From the NCBI RefSeq assembly GCF_900187385.1, contig NZ_FYEY01000001.1, positions 6,820,001-6,884,000 of the forward strand: a stretch of 64,000 nucleotides of DNA, in the 5' to 3' direction. A model generated the notes under the pieces. The model did no database searches and was not told the DNA's origin. It saw only the letters and a program-made list of their open reading frames with translations. Position 1 is the stretch's first letter, and every line of letters starts with the position of its first letter. The DNA is from Streptomyces sp. 2114.4. GTDB taxonomy: Bacteria; Actinomycetota; Actinomycetes; Streptomycetales; Streptomycetaceae. The position numbers and the translations under genes are program-made. Below are positions 56,759 through 64,000 of this stretch, piece after piece.

Positions 56759-58354
56759 ATGGCCCCCAGCACCGAATCCACCTCGAACCCGCAGCGGAAC
56801 GAGCACCCCGCGCCCGCCCCGACGCTGCTCCTCAAGCCCGGAACGTCCTGGCAGGACGCCTGGCAGCGCAGCCTGGCCGCCGCCCCCGAAGCCTTCCGCG
56901 ACGACCAGGCCCTCAACCTCTGGGCCGCCGCCTGGCACCCGGACGGTGATCCGCTGCCCGCCACCAGCCCCATCGACAACACCCCCATCGCCGGCCCGCC
57001 CCGCCTCGACGCGGACGCCGCGCTGCACGCCGTACGCGCCTGCCTCGACCAGCACCGGGCCTGGCGCCACGTCCCGTTGACCGAACGCAAGGCCCGGATC
57101 TCCGCCACCCTCGACGCGCTGACCGAGCACCGCGAACTGCTCGCGCTGCTGCTCGTCTGGGAGATCGGCAAGCCCTGGAAGCTCGCGCAGGCCGATGTCG
57201 ACCGCGCCATCGACGGCGTCCGCTGGTACGTCCGTGAGATCGACCGGATGCTCGTCGACCGCACGCCGCTGCCCGGCCCGGTCAGCAACATCGCCAGCTG
57301 GAACTACCCGATGTCGGTGCTGATCCACGCGATGCTCGTCCAGGCGCTGGCCGGCAATGCGGTGATCGCCAAGACCCCCACCGACGGCGGGCTGGTCTGC
57401 CTCACCCTCGCCTGCGCCCTGGCCGCCCGCGAGGGGGTCCCGGCCACCCTCGTCAGCGGCAGCGGCAAGGAACTCTCGCCCGCCCTCGTCCGCTCGCCGG
57501 AGATCGGCTGTGTCTCCTTCGTCGGCGGCCGGGACACCGGCGCCCGCGTCGCCACTGCCGTCGCCGACCTGGGCAAACGCCATATCCTCGAACAGGAGGG
57601 CTTGAACACCTGGGGCATCTGGAACTACACCGACTGGCAGTCCCTGACCCCCCTGGTGCGCAAGACCTACGACTACGCCAAGCAGCGTTGCACCGCCTAC
57701 CCCCGCTTCGTCGTCCAGCGCGAGGCCTTCGCCGACTTCCTCGCCGCGTACCTCCCGGCCGTACGCAGCGTCCGCTTCGGCCACCCCCTGGCCGTCGCCG
57801 ACCCCGCCGACCCCCTTCCCGAGCTCGACTTCGGCCCGCTGATCAACGCCGCCAAGGCCAAGGAGCTCGCCGACCTCACCACCGAGGCGATCTCCCGGGG
57901 CGCCGTTCCCCTGCACCGCGGCAGCCTCGCCGAGGGGCACTTCCTCCCCTCCCAGGACACCTCGGCGTACCTCCCGCCCACCACCCTCCTGGCCCCGCCC
58001 TCCTCCTCACCGCTCCACCACGCCGAGCCCTTCGGTCCCGTCGACACCCTCGTACTCGTCGACACCGAGGCCGAACTCCTCGCCGCCATGAACGCCAGCA
58101 ACGGCGCCCTGGTCGCCAGCCTGTCCTGTGACGACAAGGACACCTACGACCGTCTCGCCCCACAGATCCGGGCCTTCAAGGTCGGCCACGGCAAGCCCCG
58201 GTCCCGCGGCGACCGCGACGAGCTCTTCGGCGGCTTCGGCAACTCCTGGAGCGGCGCCTTCGTCGGCGGCGAACTCCTGGTCCGCGCAGTGACCGAGGGC
58301 CCCGCGTCCGAACGGCTGCCGGGCAATTTCCCGGACTACCACCTGATGCCGTAG
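56759..58354 (+). CDS. Aldehyde dehydrogenase family protein
   Basis: A 531-residue NAD(P)-dependent dehydrogenase. N182 in SWNYP, K205 in VIAKTP, E278 in LEQEG and catalytic C311 in KQRCTAYPRFVV can be matched to the ALDH fold. The LEQEG block differs from the usual LELGGK, and the C311 context differs from GQxC, so this is a divergent subgroup. SWDLGKP-like EIGKPWKLAQADVDRAID is conserved. Substrate unknown. It is closed by a 13-bp hairpin. Confidence 0.87.
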   Translation: MAPSTESTSNPQRNEHPAPAPTLLLKPGTSWQDAWQRSLAAAPEAFRDDQALNLWAAAWHPDGDPLPATSPIDNTPIAGPPRLDADAALHAVRACLDQHRAWRHVPLTERKARISATLDALTEHRELLALLLVWEIGKPWKLAQADVDRAIDGVRWYVREIDRMLVDRTPLPGPVSNIASWNYPMSVLIHAMLVQALAGNAVIAKTPTDGGLVCLTLACALAAREGVPATLVSGSGKELSPALVRSPEIGCVSFVGGRDTGARVATAVADLGKRHILEQEGLNTWGIWNYTDWQSLTPLVRKTYDYAKQRCTAYPRFVVQREAFADFLAAYLPAVRSVRFGHPLAVADPADPLPELDFGPLINAAKAKELADLTTEAISRGAVPLHRGSLAEGHFLPSQDTSAYLPPTTLLAPPSSSPLHHAEPFGPVDTLVLVDTEAELLAAMNASNGALVASLSCDDKDTYDRLAPQIRAFKVGHGKPRSRGDRDELFGGFGNSWSGAFVGGELLVRAVTEGPASERLPGNFPDYHLMP

Positions 58355-58430
58355 CTGCAGGGCGGCAGGGCGGTACGGCCGCACCGCCGTAAGGCCGTGC
58401 GGCCACAGGACCCATCGGACACCGTGTACT

Positions 58431-58459
58431 GCAGCGCCCGCCGCAGCGGCGGGCGCTGC
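58431..58459 (+). terminator. Hairpin terminator after the aldehyde dehydrogenase
   Basis: GCAGCGCCCGCCG (58431-58443), loop CAG, CGGCGGGCGCTGC (58447-58459): 13-bp perfect arms, 77 nt past the stop. Confidence 0.75.
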
Positions 58460-58615
58460 GCCGTGGCCAGCGGGACCACCGATATGCACGACATGTCCCC
58501 CATTGCCCATAAATCGAGGTTATGTGGCGGGCGGATACGCAGGTGAAAGGCACTCCGAAACCTTGGTATTGTTGTCCATGTCGCCGCGGGGAACGCCCCG
58601 CGAAGATCACACCTA

Positions 58616-58702
58616 GTCCGGGTGGCGGAATGGCAGACGCGCTAGCTTGAGGTGCTAGTGCCCTTTATCGGGCGTGGGGGTTCAAGTCCCCCTCGGACAC
58701 CA
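58616..58702 (+). tRNA. tRNA-Leu (anticodon GAG)
   Basis: 87 nt including encoded CCA. Acceptor GTCCGGG pairs with CTCGGAC (one G-T pair) and the discriminator is A. The anticodon stem CTAGC/GCTAG frames TTGAGGT, anticodon GAG, reading CUC and CUU. A long variable arm (GCCCTTTATCGGGC) marks a class II tRNA. The T arm is GGGGGTTCAAGTCCCCC. Confidence 0.95.
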
Positions 58703-58709
58703 GCTAAGA

Positions 58710-58730
58710 CCCCTGTTGATCAGGGGTTTT
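58710..58730 (+). terminator. Terminator of the tRNA-Leu gene
   Basis: CCCCTG, loop TTGAT, CAGGGG then TTTT: a factor-independent terminator starting 8 nt past the CCA end. Confidence 0.85.
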
Positions 58731-58992
58731 CTGCATTTCTGGGCAGTGGCGTGACCCGCCATCGGGTCAACGGCCTAGCGAATCCCCAGGTCAGACCAGG
58801 GGCGACAGGCCGAGTCAGCCCGCACCGGAGGCTGCCAGCCGGCGTGCTCCGTCCTTACGAGACTGGCCGTACCGGGCCATTGTGTAGCTCGGCGAGTGGT
58901 GGCGGACATCGGCGGATACCTCTACGGGGGCCTCTCCCCCGGCCTCTTCCTCCGTCCTGAGAAGGGCGAACAGGAGTGCATGACCGAACGGC
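58731..58992. other. Region beside the tRNA, no gene seen
   Basis: About 260 bases. No integrase, attachment-site repeat of the tRNA 3' end or intact gene is seen, although tRNA genes are common integration sites. The scattered Arg/Gly-coding frames look like non-coding shadows. Confidence 0.4.
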
Positions 58993-59020
58993 GAGGGCCC
59001 CGGATTACTCCGGGGCCCTC
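58993..59020 (-). terminator. Terminator of the small membrane protein gene
   Basis: GAGGGCCCCGG, loop ATTACT, CCGGGGCCCTC: perfect 11-bp arms ending 3 nt from the stop codon of the leftward gene at 59024. Confidence 0.8.
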
Positions 59021-59023
59021 TCG

Positions 59024-59239
59024 TCAGTCGACGTATCCCGCTGCCTTGGCTGCCAGCAGAAGCAGTGTCGTAAAGGCTACGAAGGCGATCCCGCCTGCCC
59101 AGAAGCTGTCCTTCAAGCCTGACCCACTAGCCATGAAGGCTGTCGTGACCAGGCAACCGGTCGCAAATCCGATGGCGATGATCAGCGCGACGACCAACGT
59201 CTTGGAGCTGGCGCTGTGTGGAGAGCCGGTGTGCGTCAC
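59024..59239 (-). CDS. Small two-helix membrane protein
   Basis: A 71-residue protein with two hydrophobic segments (about 13-36 and 46-67) separated by a short loop (SGSGLKDSFW). GTG at 59239 has GGGGGAG eight nt upstream, and a clean terminator follows the stop, so it is a real transcription unit. No family recognised; a role as a stress-related or secretion-associated membrane peptide would be a guess. Confidence 0.7.
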   Translation of the reverse strand: MTHTGSPHSASSKTLVVALIIAIGFATGCLVTTAFMASGSGLKDSFWAGGIAFVAFTTLLLLAAKAAGYVD

Positions 59240-59539
59240 TACGCACTCCCCCCGGATGTGTCAGCCCGGGTCGGTCCGAATGCCTCCCGAGCTGGTGAGT
59301 GGCCGCATTTCTTCGGCCCTTCTGGGGGCCCTGTCCTGCCACGAGCCAGATTAAGGCCTGACCCTTCGCGCTTCCAGCAGGGCAATGGCAGCGATCTATC
59401 GATGAATCGATTTTTTATGGCCTATGGGGAGGCCGCGTTCGTCGCGCAGAGAGCGAAGCGGTCCGGCACATCAAGCCGGCGGGGGAAGGTGCCCTCCGCT
59501 GCGGCGGACACCACACCGCCCGCCCCCGCCCACCGAATC
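59240..59539. other. Intergenic region between small membrane protein and ornithine aminotransferase
   Basis: 300 bases. The A+T-rich patch GATGAATCGATTTTTTATGG (59401-59420) stands out and may be the terminator or promoter area; no hairpin with a clear T run was found. Confidence 0.4.
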
Positions 59540-60787
59540 TCAGCCGCCGGCCTGGGCCAGGACTTCGCCGAGCTGGTCGCACATCCAGTCCAGTTGGTCG
59601 GGCTCGATGATGAGGGGTGGGGCGAGTCGGATGGTGGAGCCGTGGGTGTCCTTGGCGAGCACGCCGCGGTTCAGGAGACGGAGGCAGGTCTCGCGGCCGG
59701 TGGTGAGTGTGGGGTCGCAGTCGATGCCGGCCCATAGGCCGCGGGACCTGACCGCGAGGACGCCGCGGCCGGTCAGATCCTCCAGCCGGTTGCGCAGCCG
59801 TTCGCCCAATGTGGCCGCACGGGCCTGGTATTCACCGCTGCGCAGCAGCTCCACCACGGCATGCCCGACGGCGGCGGCGAGCGGGTTGCCGCCGAAGGTG
59901 GAGCCGTGGTTGCCGGGGCGGATGACGTCGAGGACATCGTGGCGGGAGACCACGGCGGAGACGGGCACGATGCCGCCGCCGAGGGCCTTGCCGAGGATAT
60001 AGACGTCGGGGGTGACGCCCTCGGCGTCGCAGGCGAAGGTGGTGCCGGTGCGGCCCAGTCCGGACTGGATCTCGTCCGCGAGGAACAGCATGTTCTCGCG
60101 GGTGCAGACGTCCCGCACGGCCTGGAGGTAGCCCGGCGGGGGGAGGACCACGCCGGCTTCGCCCTGGATGGGTTCGAGGAGCACGGCCACGGTGTTCTCG
60201 TCGACCGCCGCTTCCAGCGCCGCGCTGTCACCGTAGGGGACGCTGCGGAAGCCGGGGGTGAAGGGGCCGAAGCCGTCGCGGGCGACGGGGTCGGTGGAGA
60301 AGCTCACGATCGTGGTGGTGCGCCCGTGGAAGTTGCCGTCGGCGACGATGACGGTGGCGCGGTCCGGGGCCACGCCCTTGCGTTCGTAGCCCCATTTGCG
60401 GGCGACCTTGATCGCGCTCTCGACGGCCTCGGCGCCGGTGTTCATCGGCAGCACGCGGTCCATGCCGGCGAGGTCGGCGAGGTCGCGGCAGAACGGGCCG
60501 AGACGGTCGTTGTGGAAGGCCCGGCTGGTCAGGGTGAGGCGGGCCAGCTGTTCCTGGGCCGCGGCCGTCAGCCGGGGGTGGGCGTGGCCGAAGTTGAGGG
60601 CGGAGTACCCGGCCAGGCAGTCGAGGTAGCGGCGGCCTTCGACATCGGTGACCCAGGCGCCCTGGCCGGAGGCCAGCACCACGGGCAGGGGGGCGTAGTT
60701 GTGGGCGGTGGCCGTCTCGGCCAGCGATACGTGGTGCCGGGTGGTGGAGCCGGGGCGGGGCATGCCGTGCGCTTCGGTGGTGGTCAT
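59540..60787 (-). CDS. rocD: Ornithine-oxo-acid transaminase
   Basis: A 415-residue class III aminotransferase. YLDCLAGYSALNFGHAHP, MNTGAEAVESAIKVARKWGY, FHGRTTTIVSFSTDP, LFLADEIQSGLGRTG and the PLP-lysine segment ILGKALGGG are the OAT pattern; NTGAEAVE is especially typical. It converts ornithine to glutamate semialdehyde. ATG at 60787. Last gene of a leftward operon, 85 bp after the M20 gene. Confidence 0.92.
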   Translation of the reverse strand: MTTTEAHGMPRPGSTTRHHVSLAETATAHNYAPLPVVLASGQGAWVTDVEGRRYLDCLAGYSALNFGHAHPRLTAAAQEQLARLTLTSRAFHNDRLGPFCRDLADLAGMDRVLPMNTGAEAVESAIKVARKWGYERKGVAPDRATVIVADGNFHGRTTTIVSFSTDPVARDGFGPFTPGFRSVPYGDSAALEAAVDENTVAVLLEPIQGEAGVVLPPPGYLQAVRDVCTRENMLFLADEIQSGLGRTGTTFACDAEGVTPDVYILGKALGGGIVPVSAVVSRHDVLDVIRPGNHGSTFGGNPLAAAVGHAVVELLRSGEYQARAATLGERLRNRLEDLTGRGVLAVRSRGLWAGIDCDPTLTTGRETCLRLLNRGVLAKDTHGSTIRLAPPLIIEPDQLDWMCDQLGEVLAQAGG

Positions 60788-60872
60788 GAGGTGGTCCTTG
60801 GGTGCGGAGGTGCGGAGGTGCAGAGGGGGGAAGGGCGCGAAGGGCGCGAAGGGTGCGGAGGCGCACCGGAGT
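60788..60872. repeat. Short GGGCGCGAA tandem repeats in an operon gap
   Basis: GAAGGGCGC repeats about three times near 60830-60860, and GCGGAGGTGC repeats near 60810, within the 85-bp gap between the M20 and ornithine aminotransferase genes. Slippage-derived by appearance. Confidence 0.5.
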
Positions 60873-62033
60873 TCAGGCGAGTGGTTCCGCGGCGGCCAGG
60901 TAGCCGGCGAGCATGGCGTGGGCGACGTCGCGGATCCGCTCGTCGGGGGGCAGGAACGTGGGCGAGTGCAGTTGTTCGGTGCCGCCGTGGGTGCCGACGA
61001 ACAGCATCAGCGACGGCAGCTGTGCGCAGAAGAAGGAGAAGTCGTCGGAGCCGGCGGAGCGCAGGTCGTCACCGGCGCTCAGACCGAGCCTGCCGAGCAG
61101 CGGTCTGGTGGCGGCGGTCAGCGCCGGGTCGTTGTCGAGCACGGGCTCGCCGCGGATGATGTCCGTCTGCGCGGTGCAGCCATGGGTCTGTGCCACCAGT
61201 GCGGCGACCTCCGCCAGCCGGGTGTGCAGCATCTCGCGGTCACCGCTGCCCAGCGCGCGCAGGGTGCCGCGGGCTTCGGCGGTGCCGGGGATGACGTTGG
61301 CGGCGGTGCCGGCCGCGAGGGTGCTGACGCTGAGGACGACGTGGGACATGGGGTCGGTGCCGCGGCTGACCAGGCTCTGCAGGGCGACGACGAGATGGGC
61401 CAGGGCGACGACGGGGTCGCGGGTGAGGTGCGGGTAGGCGGCGTGGCCACTGCGGCCCCGCACCGTGATCGTGAACTCGTCGGACGAGGCGTTGACGCCG
61501 CCGGGGGTGCAGGCGACGGTGCCGGCCGGCAGCAGGGGCTGGACATGCGCTCCGATCATCGCCCGGCACTCCTCCCGGTCGAGGATGCCGTCCTCGACGA
61601 TGTCCTGGGCGCCGGAGGGGTAGGTCTCCTCCCTCGGTTGCAGGACGGCCAGCAGGGGGGCCGGACCGCCGGTGCGGTCGACGGCCCGGGCCAGGGCGGT
61701 GAGCGCGGCCAGGTGTACGTCGTGGCCGCAGGCGTGCATCAGGCCGGGGTGTGCGGACGCCCAGGCCGCGCCGCTCATCTCCTGTACCGCGAGGGCGTCG
61801 AGTTCGGCGCGGACGGCGACGGCGGGGCCCGGTCCGCCGATCCGGACGACGGCGCCGGTGTCGGCGACCTTGGTGGTGGCGCCTGCGGGCAGTGCGGCGA
61901 GCACGAGGTCGCGGGTGGGGGCCTCGGCGCCGGACAGGCAGGGGCGGGCGTGGATGCGGTGGCGCAGTGCGGCGGCGGCCGGCAGCTCCTCGTCGAGCGC
62001 GGCGGTCAGCGCGGACAGGTGGCGGCCGGTCAT
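60873..62033 (-). CDS. M20D family amidohydrolase
   Basis: A 386-residue metallohydrolase. HACGHDVHLAAL, QPREETYPSGAQ, and RGRSGHAAYPHL followed by GTAANVIPGTAEARGTLR are the IAA-amino-acid-hydrolase / N-acyl-amino-acid amidohydrolase pattern. It may remove an acyl or amino acid group from an amide product made by the neighbouring ligase. ATG at 62033 overlaps the stop of the previous gene by 4 nt (ATGA). Confidence 0.9.
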   Translation of the reverse strand: MTGRHLSALTAALDEELPAAAALRHRIHARPCLSGAEAPTRDLVLAALPAGATTKVADTGAVVRIGGPGPAVAVRAELDALAVQEMSGAAWASAHPGLMHACGHDVHLAALTALARAVDRTGGPAPLLAVLQPREETYPSGAQDIVEDGILDREECRAMIGAHVQPLLPAGTVACTPGGVNASSDEFTITVRGRSGHAAYPHLTRDPVVALAHLVVALQSLVSRGTDPMSHVVLSVSTLAAGTAANVIPGTAEARGTLRALGSGDREMLHTRLAEVAALVAQTHGCTAQTDIIRGEPVLDNDPALTAATRPLLGRLGLSAGDDLRSAGSDDFSFFCAQLPSLMLFVGTHGGTEQLHSPTFLPPDERIRDVAHAMLAGYLAAAEPLA

Positions 62034-63178
62034 GCCCGGTCCTCCAGTCGGTAGACGCGGCGGGCGTTGTCGTGGCCGGTCATGCGCACCACCTTGAGCG
62101 CTTCATCGACGTCCCACTCCCCGCTCTCGGTCCACGCGGCGATGGCCTTGGCCATGCCGCGACGCCATAGCAGGGCGCCGAGGTGGTGCAGTTCCGGCGG
62201 CCCCCAGGCGTCGGAGGAGAAGAGGATCTTGGCGAAGGGGGCGAGTTCCAGTGATTCGGCGATGACGGCGGCGGAGCGTACGCCGGTGTAGTTGATGCCG
62301 AGGCCGACGTCGAAGTACACGTGCGGGAACACCTGGGCGAGGTAGCCCGCGTTGCGCTGGAAGGGGTAGCAGTGCAACAGCAGCAGGTCGGTGCCGTGCG
62401 GTTCCACGTTCTTGATGAACCGGGTGAGCAACAGCGGGTCGCAGCGGTGGAGTTCGACGTCCGGGTCGCCGTATCCGGCGTGCAGTTGGATCGGCAGACC
62501 GCGGTCGACACCGCACCACAGGGCGAAGCGCAGCAGTACCGGGTGGCTCACGCGCAGGGCGCCGGTGGCCTCGTACTCGGCGAGCCAGGTGCCCGCGGCG
62601 GCGGTCACCTCGTGGTCGTCGGGGCGTCCGGGGTCGAAGTCGAAGCCGTGGCGGTAGGCGATGATGCTCTTGAGACCGACCGCGGTGACCGTGCGCGCGG
62701 CCAGGGCCGTCCGGAACCGGTCGGGGAGCCCGGCGGCGGTGACCCCCTCGCGCACCACGTCCTCCAGCACGGCTTCCAGGCGCACCACCTCGTCGACAGG
62801 GCGCCCTGAGGCGGCCGCCATGCCCTGGAGGCCGAGGATGTCCTCCCCTTTGTAGCCGGTCTCCAGCAAGTAGTGGCCGATGCCCGAGGCTTCGAGCAGT
62901 CTGCGGTTGACCTCGTCGGTGCCGAGTGCGGAGCGCCTGGCCAGGTAGGCCTCGGGGTCGGCGTGCGGTTCGAGGCCGAGGACCGGGGCGCACCAGCGGC
63001 GGACGGCGAAGCCGATCTGCGAGTCGAACTGGGTCATCCACGCCGGGATCGGGCGGTCGGACTCGGTGAGCAGCTGCTCCAGGGCACCGCGGTCGGCGTC
63101 GTGGCGGAGGGCTCCGTGGACGTGGTGGTCCACCAGGGGGAGCCGGGTGATCTCGGCGAGGAGTCGTTCAGTAGACAT
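62030..63178 (-). CDS. FluG-type amidohydrolase (amidohydrolase_2 family)
   Basis: A 382-residue metal-dependent hydrolase. LVDHHVHGAL gives H-x-H, RGLPIQLHAGYGDPDVELHRCDPLLLTRF the middle His, LLLLHCYPF the next and ILFSSDAWGPPELHHLGAL the final Asp. Fungal FluG carries this domain fused to a glutamine-synthetase domain; here the two are separate overlapping genes (11 nt overlap with the ligase gene). The pair is thought in general terms to act on gamma-glutamyl or similar amides. ATG at 63178. Confidence 0.85.
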   Translation of the reverse strand: MSTERLLAEITRLPLVDHHVHGALRHDADRGALEQLLTESDRPIPAWMTQFDSQIGFAVRRWCAPVLGLEPHADPEAYLARRSALGTDEVNRRLLEASGIGHYLLETGYKGEDILGLQGMAAASGRPVDEVVRLEAVLEDVVREGVTAAGLPDRFRTALAARTVTAVGLKSIIAYRHGFDFDPGRPDDHEVTAAAGTWLAEYEATGALRVSHPVLLRFALWCGVDRGLPIQLHAGYGDPDVELHRCDPLLLTRFIKNVEPHGTDLLLLHCYPFQRNAGYLAQVFPHVYFDVGLGINYTGVRSAAVIAESLELAPFAKILFSSDAWGPPELHHLGALLWRRGMAKAIAAWTESGEWDVDEALKVVRMTGHDNARRVYRLEDRA

Positions 63179-64000
63179 TGCGGACCTTCCGAATGCGTGC
63201 GGCGTCGTCCAGACCGTCCAGCTGGGCGAGTTCGGAGCGCTTGACCGAGAGGTGCGTGGCCAGCAGGTGTGGGTCGAACCAGGACCGGACGACGTGGTCC
63301 TTCTCCAGGGCCTCCAGGGCCTCCTCCAGGGTTGCGGGCAGGGGCGGCGCCGACGCGAGAGCGGACCGGTCGGTGTCCTCCGGCCACACGGTGGGCTCGT
63401 CGTAGTCCCCGGTGAGACCGGCCAGACCGGCCCGGACGAGGACGGCCAGGGCGAGCCAGGGGTTGGCCGTGGCGTCGGCGGCCCGGTATTCGAGGTTGAA
63501 CTGGGCGGCGGGGCCGGAGCCGGCGAGCTCGGTGGTGGGGCAGATGCGCAGCAGCGCCTCGCGGTTGCGCTCGGCCAGGAACGCCCCGGCGGCGCTCCAG
63601 CGGTCCGGGGTCAGGCGCAGGAAGGACACCGGGCTCGGCGCGGTCAGGGCCGTCAGCGCCGAGGCATGGGCCAGGACGCCGGCGCTGAAACGGGCGCCGA
63701 GGGCGGAGAGCCGGCCGGGGCGCTGCGGGTCGTACAGCGCGGGGTGCCCGTCGGCGTCGCGCAGACTCAGATGGAGGTGAACGCCGTTGCCCACGCCCGC
63801 GGCGTCCAGTAGCGGGGCGAAGGTGACGGGCAGGCCACGGCGGCGGGCCAGGTCGCGGACGAGTTCCCTGAGGAGGACGGCCCGGTCGGCCGCGACCGCG
63901 GCAGCGGCGGGGCGCAGGGTGACCTCGAACTGGCCGTCGCAGTACTCCGGGATCCAGGTCTCCGGTTCGAGGCCCGCGTGCTCCAGCAGCCGTACCAGAT
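63168..64000 (-). CDS. Glutamine synthetase-like ligase, C-terminal part (5' end outside window)
   Basis: About 276 residues are visible. WIPEYCDGQFEVTLRPA is the GS substrate-entry block (EYSPGQFE-like), VGNGVHLHLSLRD the ammonium/ATP site, PSPVSFLRLTPDRWSA and FNLEYRAADATANPWLALAVLVRAGL the glutamate and Arg-lined region. The replacement of Ser by Cys and the overall pattern favour a GlnA-like gamma-glutamyl-amine ligase over the primary GlnA. Upstream of 64000 the gene continues. First visible gene of the operon with amidohydrolase, M20 and aminotransferase. Confidence 0.9.
   Translation of the reverse strand, partial: LVRLLEHAGLEPETWIPEYCDGQFEVTLRPAAAAVAADRAVLLRELVRDLARRRGLPVTFAPLLDAAGVGNGVHLHLSLRDADGHPALYDPQRPGRLSALGARFSAGVLAHASALTALTAPSPVSFLRLTPDRWSAAGAFLAERNREALLRICPTTELAGSGPAAQFNLEYRAADATANPWLALAVLVRAGLAGLTGDYDEPTVWPEDTDRSALASAPPLPATLEEALEALEKDHVVRSWFDPHLLATHLSVKRSELAQLDGLDDAARIRKVRNVY

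Noticed and set aside
58616..59020. Integrative element at the tRNA-Leu gene
   Set aside because: No integrase, excisionase or direct repeat of the tRNA end is found within the window.

Overview
The window is a very G+C-rich stretch (roughly 70% or more by eye) packed with GTG- and TTG-started genes, GGAGG-type ribosome sites and 1-11 nt gene overlaps. Together with typical actinobacterial families (PucR, PadR, DUF6415, DUF5107, SseB/DUF1266, CYP105-like P450 plus a 3Fe-4S ferredoxin) this points to a Streptomyces chromosome. The species cannot be named from the sequence alone. No prophage, insertion sequence, CRISPR array or complete biosynthetic gene cluster was seen. The region looks like accessory and metabolic chromosome with a few decayed gene fragments and many short tandem repeats between genes.

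Layout. 1-3.4 kb: the C-terminus of a protein with three carboxypeptidase-regulatory-like repeats, a decayed alpha/beta-hydrolase start, an LCM-type methyltransferase whose tail is made of 21-bp repeats, and a secreted beta-lactamase-fold hydrolase. 3.7-10.2 kb: a PucR-type regulator facing a tight four-gene operon (M55 D-aminopeptidase, M20 peptidase, S9 oligopeptidase, S66 LD-carboxypeptidase), probably for scavenging D-amino-acid-containing or wall-derived peptides. 10.2-16.6 kb: P450 and ferredoxin, a GNAT enzyme, a DUF5107 protein, an aldehyde dehydrogenase tail fragment, a quinone oxidoreductase with a palindrome just before its start, and a small Cys-rich protein. 16.9-19.0 kb: an alpha/beta hydrolase facing a PadR-LysE pair, with a 15-bp-periodic array between them. 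19.0-28.9 kb: VOC protein, methyltransferase, PAP2-diacylglycerol-kinase fusion, GNAT, an aminotransferase-fold protein without its PLP lysine, a TsaD-family protein facing an amino acid permease across a 23-bp palindrome, a fatty acid desaturase and another GNAT.

29.0-33.4 kb holds a VanX-type dipeptidase convergent with a D-Ala-D-Ala ligase, an SseB protein, OsmC and a second M55 D-aminopeptidase, so D-amino-acid peptide chemistry recurs. 33.5-38.5 kb: HAD hydrolase, an XRE regulator facing a DUF6415 gene and a chain of tiny overlapping ORFs, an NTF2-like protein, another HTH regulator and a pterin dehydratase. 38.7-47.5 kb: BrkB-type membrane protein, photolyase, SseB-DUF1266 protein, methyltransferase, VOC, aldo/keto reductase, long-chain acyl-CoA ligase. 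47.9-58.4 kb: secreted sialidase with a LamG-like domain, oxidoreductase facing MarR, FdhD, FAD monooxygenase, isochorismatase-like hydrolase, chorismate mutase and aldehyde dehydrogenase. 58.6 kb: tRNA-Leu(GAG). 59.5-64.0 kb: a leftward operon of glutamine-synthetase-like ligase (cut by the window end), FluG-type amidohydrolase, M20 amidohydrolase and ornithine aminotransferase, likely an amine or amino acid breakdown route.

Coordinates of genes rest on reading frames, family resemblance recalled from general knowledge and visible ribosome sites. No database search was run.
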